Shown here piece after piece: positions 34,285 to 44,100 of a stretch of DNA of 64,000 nt (position 1 is its first letter; each line of letters begins with the position of its first letter). The DNA is taken from positions 2,985,001-3,049,000 of the forward strand of contig NZ_CP092831.1 in assembly GCF_022531965.1 (NCBI RefSeq). Reading direction: 5' to 3'. This stretch comes from Paenibacillus peoriae (GTDB lineage Bacteria > Bacillota > Bacilli > Paenibacillales > Paenibacillaceae). Both the position numbers and the translations under genes were made by a program. Below the pieces are notes generated by a model. That model saw only the letters and a list, made by a program, of their open reading frames with translations, was not told where the DNA came from and made no database searches.

Positions 34285-35184
34285 TCAAGAAAGAACATTT
34301 TTAAAGCTGTTTAAAGTATGTTGGTCTGCTTTGTGATCCAACACTGCAAAAACAATCCGGTCAAACAGCAAACCATATCCTTCATCTACAATCACTTGCT
34401 TGAACCAGAGGGCAACCTCTTCCGGCTTATTGCGGAATACCCCGCAACCATAGGCTCCCAGCACAAGATGTTCTACGCCGTTTTGCTTAGCCATTCCAAG
34501 AATGTAACGGATTCGCTCCAGCATCACTTCACCAATCCGATTCACCTGCTCTGGCTCCCGTTCTCGCACCACTCCAGCATTTACAGCAGGTGCGGTCAGG
34601 AAATCGACTTGATACGGCTTCTCCAACAATGTTCCCTGATCATCCCGAAATACCGGAACTTCAGGCGAATAAATCATATAATCTGAATAAAAACAGCTCC
34701 GCAGCTTCCGATTATGTCCATACATCTCTTCCATTTGTGAAATGCAAGGATACAACGCTGACGAACGAGCCAAGCTTTCCTCTTGAGCCTGGCTGCCTCC
34801 GAGAAATCCACCTCCCGGGTTTTTGGCTGATGCAAAATTCAAACACGCCACGTGGGTCAGCTTCTCCTCTACCTGGAGTCTGTATGCCGCCTGTAACGTG
34901 CTTTCTCCCGTAACCTCCAATTTTGCAATGATCCTCTGTTCGTCTATGCGAGAAGAAGGCTCCAATATACTTTTTATTCTTTGCTCTGCCTCTTGTTTTA
35001 CAGTTACCAGCTGAGAAGGTGTATATAACTTCGAGCCTGTGACCGCATTCCCTATGTCATTTGTCATATTTACTTGAGCCTGTTTGTTATTCGTATAATA
35101 CCCATGTCCCAAAATGGATAGTGTTTCCTGCGCCATATGCGACCGGGCATCTCGGTTGCTCCGGGAATTCATTGTATTTTTCAT
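34285..35184 (-). CDS. TIGR02452-family bacterial PARG-like ADP-ribose hydrolase
   Basis: A protein of 299 residues. The motif NPGGGFLGGSQAQEESLARSS (about 116-136) is the PARG signature: a GGG loop followed by the tandem catalytic Glu pair in QEES. The later VLGAYGCGVFRN belongs to the macrodomain fold's ribose-binding end. The family (TIGR02452/DUF2263) hydrolyses poly- or mono-ADP-ribose, as shown for bacterial PARGs. The ATG overlaps the NADAR stop (ATGA, 35181-35184), so the two are translationally coupled. It likely removes ADP-ribose from protein or nucleic acid. A stand-alone ADP-ribosyltransferase is not seen in the window. Confidence 0.9.
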   Translation of the reverse strand: MKNTMNSRSNRDARSHMAQETLSILGHGYYTNNKQAQVNMTNDIGNAVTGSKLYTPSQLVTVKQEAEQRIKSILEPSSRIDEQRIIAKLEVTGESTLQAAYRLQVEEKLTHVACLNFASAKNPGGGFLGGSQAQEESLARSSALYPCISQMEEMYGHNRKLRSCFYSDYMIYSPEVPVFRDDQGTLLEKPYQVDFLTAPAVNAGVVREREPEQVNRIGEVMLERIRYILGMAKQNGVEHLVLGAYGCGVFRNKPEEVALWFKQVIVDEGYGLLFDRIVFAVLDHKADQHTLNSFKNVLS

Positions 35185-35672
35185 GATGACGATTCCTCCT
35201 TTTGCAATACATCCTCACGTAAATTCGTCAATATTTCTCCTAGCCAGTTCGTGCCACGCCATAGCTTGCGGTTCCGTATACGAGCATCGTTCTCAGCTAA
35301 GCCTACACCCCAAATGGTGTCGGTTGGACTAGCCTCAACCAGAGTGGTTCCTTTCGTTTTAAGCAGGTGCTTGAGCAAATTCGGATTTTGTGTAAATTTG
35401 GCGTAATTACCGTCATACACAAATTGCCGGCAATTGGCCTCCCACAAGGATTGGTCAAATCCGCGCACACTGCGGCCACGGGCTTTTTGTTCCCTTGGAG
35501 TAGGGGCTTGCATAATTTTCAAGGCCGCCTCTTCATCCCCAAAAAGCTGGGCTTTTTTTAACATCATATATTGCTCGGCACAGTTAAACTCCATTCCATC
35601 CACGACAAAATCAGAAGGATACCATTGCGAAAACGGCGAATGACTGCGATAAAAAAACGTAAACTTTTCCAT
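35181..35672 (-). CDS. NADAR-family (YbiA/RibX-like) protein
   Basis: A protein of 163 residues matching NADAR: FYRSHSPFSQWYPSDFVVDGMEFNCAEQYMMLKKAQLFGD with the conserved SNF/SQW and AEQYMMxxKAxLFxD stretch, GFDQSLWEANCRQFVYDGNYAKF, and the end TDTIWGVGLAENDARIRN with a terminal WRGxNWLGEIL. Members cleave N-glycosidic bonds in riboflavin intermediates or remove ADP-ribose from guanine bases, and some take part in phage-related NAD pathways. It sits between a Nudix/NrtR-like gene (28 bp) and a PARG-like gene (4-bp overlap), which favours ADP-ribose over riboflavin chemistry. Confidence 0.9.
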   Translation of the reverse strand: MEKFTFFYRSHSPFSQWYPSDFVVDGMEFNCAEQYMMLKKAQLFGDEEAALKIMQAPTPREQKARGRSVRGFDQSLWEANCRQFVYDGNYAKFTQNPNLLKHLLKTKGTTLVEASPTDTIWGVGLAENDARIRNRKLWRGTNWLGEILTNLREDVLQKEESSS

Positions 35673-35700
35673 GATGATTCCTCATTTCATATTCCTTATG

Positions 35701-36615
35701 TTACATAAAACGCGACCGAGGCTTAAATCGGTATAACTTGGATGGACGGTGTCCGGCCGCTTTTCTATACTCATTGGTTTCTTCCACGAGATCAGCTATT
35801 TTGCGACGAAAAGCTGCAGCCAACAGCTCCTTACCTAGAATAATTTCATACACCTGCTGAAGCTCACTTAGTGTAAATAGAGCCGGCATCAGGTGAAATG
35901 CGATATCTGTGTATTCTATTTTGCTGCGCAGACGCTCTATACCGTACGCAATAATTTTGGCATGATCAAAAGCAATTCCCTGTGACTCCAGCACTTCTCG
36001 CTTGATTTCAATGGTTCTTCCCTTAAGAATTTCAGTTATTTTTACTTTGGCTGACAGATGGATGTCCCCATGCTTCAATGTGATGTCAATGTCTTGTTCC
36101 CATGTGTAACCTTCCGGCTGATTCGTCCGCGTCTCCTGAGCTACGCTGTAATCCAGCTCAAACCATTGGGCATCAGCGGCATCATCCCCCGCCTGTACCT
36201 CCAAGGAATCGTGGTCAACTAAAGCCATGTAAGCGCAACTGATCACCCTCATACGTGGATCACGTGCCACATCTCCCCAAGTATATAGCTGCTCCATATA
36301 AATCTGATCCACATTCGTTTCCGTTTTAAGCTCGCGTCGTGCAGCTTCTTCCAGACTTTCATCTATGCCTACAAAACCACCTGGCAACGCCCATTGTCCT
36401 ATATAGGGATGCTCCCCTCTTTGGATCAAAAGAAGCTGTAGGGTCTTCTCCGGCAGCTTACGGTAATTTTGTTGGAGCTGATCCATTACCGTAAATAGCA
36501 GCATATCTACCGTTACGGATGGGCGCTCATATTCACTCGCATCATAAGCGGCCAAAAATTCCTCTTCCGTCAAGCCACTGTAATTATGTTTCAATCCATC
36601 TGTCACTTGCGTCAC
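35701..36615 (-). CDS. Nudix hydrolase with C-terminal winged helix (NrtR-like)
   Basis: A protein of 304 residues. The Nudix domain (about 35-200) has the Nudix box GFVGIDESLEEAARREL-KTETNV. Set against GX5EX7REUXEEXGU, the first Glu of the EE pair is Thr and the Gly is Asn, so the box is degenerate. The C-terminal part (about 220-304; FHLMPALFTLSELQQVYEIILG, AAFRRKIADLVEET) is a winged helix as in NrtR. NrtR proteins sense ADP-ribose and repress NAD genes, and some still cleave ADP-ribose. It is the first gene of the operon, with a palindrome just upstream for possible autoregulation. A GTG at 36606, with AGGTAGGTGA ahead of it, is an alternative start. Confidence 0.87.
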   Translation of the reverse strand: MTQVTDGLKHNYSGLTEEEFLAAYDASEYERPSVTVDMLLFTVMDQLQQNYRKLPEKTLQLLLIQRGEHPYIGQWALPGGFVGIDESLEEAARRELKTETNVDQIYMEQLYTWGDVARDPRMRVISCAYMALVDHDSLEVQAGDDAADAQWFELDYSVAQETRTNQPEGYTWEQDIDITLKHGDIHLSAKVKITEILKGRTIEIKREVLESQGIAFDHAKIIAYGIERLRSKIEYTDIAFHLMPALFTLSELQQVYEIILGKELLAAAFRRKIADLVEETNEYRKAAGHRPSKLYRFKPRSRFM

Positions 36616-36644
36616 CTACCTGTTCATATATGGGTATTTCATCG

Positions 36645-36659
36645 CTTTTGAGTCAAAAG
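36645..36659. promoter_or_regulatory. Candidate NrtR-like operator CTTTTGAGTCAAAAG
   Basis: A 15-bp palindrome (7-bp arms around a central G) located 30 bp upstream of the Nudix/winged-helix gene. Its symmetry and position fit autoregulation of the ADP-ribose operon. There is no experimental or consensus support. The rest of the 36616-36898 gap is AT-rich promoter DNA. Confidence 0.45.
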
Positions 36660-36898
36660 TGGCGAATGCTCTATGTAACTTTTAATTTGAATCAATTGAT
36701 AAAAACAAAATGTTAATATCAATACAATAATATATAAAAACTGCTTCGTCAATAGGGTGTATAGACCTATTTTTAATCGTTTGATAGTACTATTAGACTG
36801 TTTACTGAATTTCACTTGTTGCTTATTGTCATATCATGTATGATGTTTTGGTCAATATAGGAAACACAACATACTAATCACGTAGGGAGAAGATCCAA

Positions 36899-37201
36899 TT
36901 GTCTAACCAGTTTAATCCGCAAAACAATCAACAAGGAGCACCATCCAGACCAGCCCCTGTGTACCCGCCTCCAGTCTCATTCAAGGAATGGATGATCAGT
37001 TTACTTCTGATGGCTATACCGGTAGTTGGACTTATTATGCTGTTTGTGTGGGCATTTAGCGGCTCGACTAATCCGAGCAAAGCTAATTACGCTAAAGCAG
37101 GCCTTCTTTGGGCCGCTATTGTAATCGTGATCTATATCATTATGGCTGTTGCTCTGTTGCCTGCACTCATAAGTTCATTGAATTCAAGCAGCTACTATTG
37201 A
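36899..37201 (+). CDS. Small membrane protein with Gln/Pro-rich N-terminus
   Basis: A protein of 100 residues starting at a TTG with GTAGGGAG upstream. Residues 1-27 are Asn/Gln/Pro-rich (NQFNPQNNQQGAPSRPAPVYPPP) and probably disordered. Two hydrophobic segments follow (about 33-57 and 68-92), with the loop SGSTNPSKANYAKAGLLWA between them. This type of protein is common in Firmicutes as a hypothetical membrane protein; no function is known. It is a single gene with its own strong terminator, divergent from the ADP-ribose operon. A link to that operon is possible but unsupported. Confidence 0.75.
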   Translation: MSNQFNPQNNQQGAPSRPAPVYPPPVSFKEWMISLLLMAIPVVGLIMLFVWAFSGSTNPSKANYAKAGLLWAAIVIVIYIIMAVALLPALISSLNSSSYY

Positions 37202-37266
37202 TTCCAAGTACATAGCAAAACAACCTTCCGATAATTCAATCTGATACATCAGAAGGTCTTTAAACT

Positions 37267-37291
37267 AAACTGCCGACCCCGTCGGCAGTTT
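37267..37291 (+). terminator. Bidirectional terminator
   Basis: An 11-bp perfect stem AAACTGCCGAC / GTCGGCAGTTT with loop CCC, then TTATTT. It lies between the small membrane protein (+) and the glycosyltransferase gene (-) and also ends the NRPS operon. A weaker hairpin at about 37222-37260 lies just before it. Confidence 0.9.
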
Positions 37292-37311
37292 TTATTTGAT
37301 CTCTTTTCCCT

Positions 37312-38193
37312 TTAATTGTACCAAAGATCATCTGTTTTAAGTTCCTGTAGACTGCTCAAAAACGATTTTGAGTTATCAACATAAAGTTCAGTATCAATAT
37401 AGTACAGCTTTTTATCATGTAAGCATTGATCAATATACTCTGCATTTAAAATACTTTTATCTTCTACATTGGCGGCAAAAGCTTGCAGTTTGGGAAGCGC
37501 GGTTTTCTGATATTCAAGCCATGAATGATGGAATCCAGCTGGCTCCTCCAGACAATAAATGTCATGATACAGCGCTTCAGCAATCCCTTTCTTCCTGAGA
37601 TAGTCGGGTAAGAAAGGCATACTTTTGAAGTACCGGCCGGTCATGGCGAACACGCGATAGCTCCAATAAGGAGCACCGTGATTAGATTGGCAAAAAAGAT
37701 TCAGGAAGAATACAGAGTAGTGCATTTTAATTGTAATAACTTGATGTTTCTTCACTTCCGAAACAATACGATCCGCCATCCGGTTATCAATGATCTCATC
37801 AAAATCAGCCAAAATGATCACATCATCATCCTCAACCTTATCCTGCAAGATAGAGGTACTCTTGTTTCTTTGGCAAGCCTCATTATGAAACGCACTGTTA
37901 TGGCTGAGCAGACGCCAGTACCAGCGGTCAAAGTTGTCCGCACCGCAGCTATCCACATCAAAGTACAATGAGTGCTTCTCAGGTTCACGAAACAGTTGAT
38001 CCGCATGAAATGGATGATAAATGACCTTGGGACCAACATAATCTGGATTAAAGTTCCGAGGCTTATCTAAATAGCTGAACGTCTTGTTAGCTTCGATCAC
38101 GTGCAACTCATCAATCCAACCGGAATTTTCTTTTATTTTAATATCTGCAATGCGATTTTCATTGAAAAATGGACAAAATTCATATATTTTCAT
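37312..38193 (-). CDS. Family-17-type glycosyltransferase, coupled to the NRPS operon
   Basis: A protein of about 293 residues starting MKIYEFCPFFNENRIADIKI. It has the GT17 (bisecting N-acetylglucosaminyltransferase-like) pattern: an N-terminal 'F-FNExxxxxIR'-like strand, WIDELHVIEANKTFSY, then VIILADFDEIID (about 125-137), the acidic metal/sugar-nucleotide motif, and HYSVFFLNLFCQ with GFHHSWL further on. Start choice: GGAGGGGAG precedes the ATG at 38193; an ATG at 38250 in frame lies inside the NRPS gene. The ATG overlaps the NRPS stop (ATGA, 38190-38193), which argues strongly for a role in the same pathway, probably adding a sugar to the peptide. Donor and acceptor are unknown. Confidence 0.82.
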   Translation of the reverse strand: MKIYEFCPFFNENRIADIKIKENSGWIDELHVIEANKTFSYLDKPRNFNPDYVGPKVIYHPFHADQLFREPEKHSLYFDVDSCGADNFDRWYWRLLSHNSAFHNEACQRNKSTSILQDKVEDDDVIILADFDEIIDNRMADRIVSEVKKHQVITIKMHYSVFFLNLFCQSNHGAPYWSYRVFAMTGRYFKSMPFLPDYLRKKGIAEALYHDIYCLEEPAGFHHSWLEYQKTALPKLQAFAANVEDKSILNAEYIDQCLHDKKLYYIDTELYVDNSKSFLSSLQELKTDDLWYN

Positions 38194-41100
38194 AATCTGA
38201 AGCTCCCCTCCGCTATCATGGTATATGGGCGAACACTGATGCTTTGGCACAGATGTCTGGATATGAGGCGTATTAGCTCAGCGATCGTCTGATCCTTATA
38301 ATGCAGTGAACTATAATAGCAGGTTAAACTTAATCTGTCGCATCTAAGATCTGCCGTCATATTTAACTTGTAAGCAGAGGGATTGTCCGCCGCGTTCGTA
38401 TTTCCGTAAGATATGGGTAAAGGCTCAAACAAATCATCAGCTATCCCGTTCATTTCCTCTGATTGGTAATGGAAAAGCATGTGTGTTCCGTCCCTTAGTG
38501 GTTCCTTATCTAGATAAATTCCCTGTATCATATGTCGTAAAATAAAATAATCCAAGCCTTCAGATGGAATATGCCGCAACGTATGTGTGACATGTCTCAG
38601 TGCCGTTTCCCAATTCCCCAATAGTTCTCCTTCTGGGATCTGAATTCGAAGGGGGTATGCACCGGCAAAAAAACCGATAGTACGATCAATCATAATACCC
38701 GGCAAAAAAGACTCACGTTGATAAGACATCACATGCAGCAGCAAATCCGATTGCTTTTTCAATTGGAAACAAGCTTGTGACAACGCCGTCAGTAAGATGC
38801 TCAGTGGAGTAGTATGATGCTTCATAGCCAATGCTTTTAGAAGAAGAATATGCTCCTCTCCTTCAAGTAAATCATACGTTATAGTTCTCATGTGTCGGTG
38901 AAGAGGCTGTATCTCCGATTCCCTGTCAACCTGTAAAGATTGGCCGCCTTCCACAACCTTACTCCAGAAAGTGGATGCTTTAGGAAAAGGGCCCTTTGCC
39001 GCATATTGCGACAACGCTATGCACCAATCCCGATAACTGCTTTCCTTCTCCTCCGCATGTAACGCCAAATCACTCCTTTTTCCCGGCAAGAGAAGATGTC
39101 TCAACTCTTCTAAAAAAATGTTTATGGAAATCCCGTCAAAAATTAAATGATGGAACAGAAGTAATATCACCTGTTGTCTCTTTTCGCAATAATGGTCAAA
39201 CAACACAACTTTCCATAAAGGTCCTTCCTTGATATCGAATTCATGCTGCACTTTCGAGCAGTATTCCGAAATGTAGGCGTCATGTGATCCCGAGACCATG
39301 TGCAAATCTACGTAAGAAACTACCTGTCCTGCACTTATTGTCTGCTCAAACTGATACCATTCATCATCCAGTTGAGCAAACGACAGCCGCAACGTCGCAT
39401 GTTTCTTCAATAGTGGTTCAATCGACGCGTTCAGCAATTCTGTAGGAATGTAATTCTTGAGCCGAGCCAAGTAAGGTACATTAAACATGTTATAATTCAC
39501 GAGATCTCTTTGGAAAAAACGTTTTTGTACAGCAGACAGCGGAAATCCGTCATCCGGGTATTCTTTTCTTATAGACTGAATATATGGGATATCCACGTTC
39601 GGACAAAGGTCAGTTGCTGTATCCAGCATTGCATTGATCAATGAGAGGGCCAAACGTTCGATCGTCTGTTCGCGAAATATTTGGTTGACCGTAACCGGAT
39701 ATCCGCTTTTTTGCAACAGGCTGGCTATGCGTAGTGCATGGAGCGAATGTCCTCCCAACGTATGAAAATCTTCAGCCTTGCCAATGTAATCAAGCTTCAG
39801 AACCGTGCACCAAACTGCTTCTATGGTTTGCTCCAGTTCAGTCTTCGGTCCAGCATTTGCTTCCTTATCGCTGCTATGGATTTCAAGTAAAGGAAGATTT
39901 TTGCGATCGATTTTCCCGGTAGCCGTTAATGGGAACGATTTCAGCCAAACGTAACGAAACGGTAACATATAAGAAGGAAGACCTTCGGCCATAAAAGTAT
40001 GAAGCTGCTCCACTCGTTGCTCCTCTTCCGCTGTATAGTAAGCGATCATCCGCAAATCGCCATGAACCTCCCGGACAAAGGCCAGACATTCTTTCACTAC
40101 AGGATAGCTGCTAAGACGGAACTCGACTTCTCCGAGTTCGATTCGATAGCCGCGAAGTTTTACCTGATCGTCAGCCCGTCCGATATACTCGATATTCCCG
40201 TCCGGCAGCCATCTTGCCCGATCTCCCGTACGGTATAGAATTGAATTCGTACCTCTTTCACCATCTTTGGCAGAACGATATGGATTCGGCGAAAACGCCT
40301 GCTGTGTCATTTGGTTTTGCTGCCAATAACCCCTTGCAACCCCGTCTCCTCCCATGTATAATTCCCCGATTGCTCCGACAGGCTGAACACGGCCCCGTTT
40401 GTCCAGAATATAACAAGTTGAATTACTAATGGGCTTGCCAATAGGGATATTCTGCTCAAAAGGCTTTTCGATCCGGTAGCTCGTCGAAAAGGTGGTGTTC
40501 TCCGTAGGACCGTATACATTGAGAATCGAAAGTTCCGGATTGGCAAGACGGATACGATTGATATGCTTAACCGACAAAACTTCCCCACCTATGAGCAACC
40601 ATTGGAGTCTAGCAAATATCTTTTCATTTTCTTCAATCCAGTGATTACACAGTGCAGAACTTAGCCATAGTGTATTAATTCTCCACTCCTTCATCCGCTG
40701 CTCCAGCACATGTATATTTAGAAGATCATCTTTTGAAACTACAAACAGCTGTCCTCCATTCAGCAGCGTCCCCCAAATTTCAAACGTAGAAGCGTCAAAA
40801 ACAGGCGAACCTGTATAGAGCAATCTGATATCAGAAGAAAACGGAAAATAACAGGTGTTTTTGACCAAGCGAATGACATTGCGATGTTCCACCATAACGC
40901 CTTTCGGTTTTCCCGTCGATCCGGATGTATACATTAGATAAGCAAGGTCATTGGGAGCAATCATGTTCTCCTTCTCTTCTGGTTCCACAACTCCATTTTG
41001 GTCAAAATACTTTGTATCCATCAGTGTTAAACGGATTCCCTTACAGGCTTCCGAGATACGTTCCGCTCCTTCCTGTGAAGTGATAATGGTGTCCAGTCCA

Positions 41101-44100
41101 GCGTCCTTGATTAATTCGCGGGTTCTTGCTGCCGGAAAATCGGGGTCAATGGGAACATAGGCATATCCCGCTTTCATGATCGCCAGGATGGAGACAATGA
41201 ATTCAAGAGAGCGCGGCAAGTAAACTCCAATAAACTTTCCATGATTGTTATCATCAGCATCATCCGTTAACATCTTGGCAACGTACTGGGACATGAGGTT
41301 TAGGGTGTGGTAGGACATAACCTGATTGTGCGCAATTACTGCAGGCTGTGAAGACCGCAGCTCCACTTGCTCTTGGAATAGATCAATAATTGAACACTCT
41401 CTGGGATATGCTGTATACGTATTGTTCCAGTCGTAGACGATTCGTTCATATTCATCCTTGTTCATGAAGCAAACGTCTCTGACGTTGTAATTCGGGTATT
41501 CCAGCACATATTCCAGCGTATTTAGCAGATGCTCTGCTAGTCGACAAACCGTTTCTTGGTTCAATCGATCTGCATCATACATAAACTTGATGGTGATCTG
41601 TTCCCCGTCATTGGCAACGGTGATCGTCATTGGATAATTCGTTTTCTCTCGTTCCTCCATAGCTGACATCTTCAATTCATTTTCTGGTTGCCGATAGTCG
41701 TTCAAATAATTTTCGAATGCTACGATGCTGTAAAACATGACATGTCCTTGAATACCAGTCCAGCTCTTCAGTTCATTCAGACTCACATAGCTGTAGTCAT
41801 TTAGTTTCTGAATGGTTTGGTGCAGCTTTTGTACATATTCAGTGATGGTTTGCTCGACATTCCAGTGCATGACCAAAGGCAGCGTATTAATCAGCATACC
41901 TGTGATCTGATCCGCTTTTGCAAGATCCGATCCCCTTCCGGAAACGACCATACCAAATATGGTTGTATCCGCATCTTGATAGACTTGTAGCACTTTACCC
42001 CATGCAAACTGCACCAACGTATTTAGCGAAACTTGCGCTTGCTTAACAAAATCAGCGATCCGCTTGGTTCGTCTCGGATCAATACAAAGAGTCTCGATCT
42101 GCTGGTTCTCAATCGGTTGATGTGCCTCGGGAAGTATGCCCTTCTCTATCGGTAGTTGGGTTGGCTCCGTTACGTCGGCTAAATATGCCTTCCAGAATAA
42201 CTCGGCCTCTGTGCGATCCTTATTGTTTAACCAACGAATATAAGTTTCATAAGAACGGGTCAAGCTGCGCTGTGGCATCCGGTTTTGCAGGCTACAAGCA
42301 TAGAGCTCATGAACTCGATTTATTAGTAGCGGCAGGCTCCAACCGTCCAGCAAAATATGGTGGTAGCTCCAGATCATCGTCCATTCGTTTGAAGCAGTCT
42401 GAATCAGTGTTATGCGGAATGCAGGCTGACTCAGATCAAAACGGCGATTACGATCCATTGTCATCCAGCGTTCGATACACTCTTGTTGCTGCTCTGGTTG
42501 CTCTACTTCAAAATCCAAAAATGTCCAATCCCATTCTGCATTTCGGATAATACATTGTATGGGCTTGTCCAACGCCTCCCAAATGTAGCAAGTCCGCAAG
42601 CTATCATTTTCAGAAATAATGCTGTTCCAGACTTCCCGGTAACGGTCAACCTCTAGCCTACCATGATATTTCCAACTAACCTGCACAAAGTATTGATCGG
42701 AACTAGGATGATCTAAATAATGGAACAGCAGTCCTTCTTGTAAGGGACTTAGGTACATCATTTTATCCAAACCATATTGCCAATGATATGTCTTTACGAT
42801 CTCGTCAAGCGAATGTTGTTCCAGTGACACGGATGGAAAATCACTAGGTGTGAACTCTTGGTGTTCAGTCCGGCTACAATGTTCGATAATAGCAAGCACA
42901 CGTGTTATAAAAGTATCTAACAACTGAGTAATGGTGGTTTCTTCATAGTGACGTTTGCTATATTTCATAAACAAATGCAGCTTGCTATGAACAATGGAAC
43001 AGTTGAGTTCCAATAGGCTTGTTCCATGATTAAGCGGCGAGCTATAATCCTGTGCTGCGTCACTTGTAAACCCTAACCACTGGTTTAATTCGCTCGCATT
43101 CCCCTGATCAAACTGGCCCAAGTAATTGAAAAGAGCCTGAGGTTCAGAAGCTGATAACTCGGAACGGACTTCTGTATTCGGATGGCAGTATCTCAAAGCG
43201 CCATATGACATGCCGCGGTGAGGAATACAACGCAACTGCTCTTTGACAGATTTAATCGTCGCTCCCAAGGGGGAACTGTCCGTAATCTGAACGCATACCG
43301 GAAACATGGAGGTAAACCAACCGATGGTTCTTGTCAGATCTATATCGGATACAAAGTGCTCACGTCCATGGCCTTCTAAGCGAAACGAAATCGTCTTCTG
43401 CCCAGACCAAGCGGAGAGCGCCAGGGACCAGGCTGTAAGTAGCAGGTCGTTAATCTCGGTATGATAAGCCTGAGAGCAATGGTGCAAAAGCAGTTCCGTA
43501 TCGTCAGGAGTAAGCATTGTAACTAATTCCGAAGACTCACTGCTCTTTTTACGATCCGGGTAATGGTCTACTGGCAGTACAAATGCTGTAGTTTGATGCT
43601 GTACTTTTTTCCAATATTCAATATGACGTAAAGTATCTTTATGTCTAGAATAACTCATCAATGCAGAATGCCACTTCTTGTATGGATTTAAAACGGGAGG
43701 CAACGCTGTACCCTGATACAATTGATACAATTCCTGAGCCAATATTCTCCAAGACACTCCATCAATGACCAGATGATGTATAGTCATAAACAGACGGGCT
43801 TTACCGTCAGGGTGGCCTTGAATTACTCCTGCATACATCATGGCGCCCGTCTCATAATTCAATTGTCTGTTCCACGTATCACATATGCTTGAAATTTCGG
43901 ATTCGGGATAATCGACTTGTTGAAGGGTGTAGCTAGCCAGTTGAATGGAAGCATCCTTTCGGTAGCGCTGCGAATACGCATGTTCCTTGACTACGATCTC
44001 CATCGACAGCTCTGGATGTAATCGAATCAATTGATTAATGGCGGTTTCCAGCTTCACAGGATCACAATCACGGAGTACAAACAGCTGGGATTGGTTGAAT

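Noticed and set aside
34318..34913. Plus-strand ORFs over the PARG-like gene
   Set aside because: They are antisense shadows of a gene with clear catalytic motifs and have no start signals.
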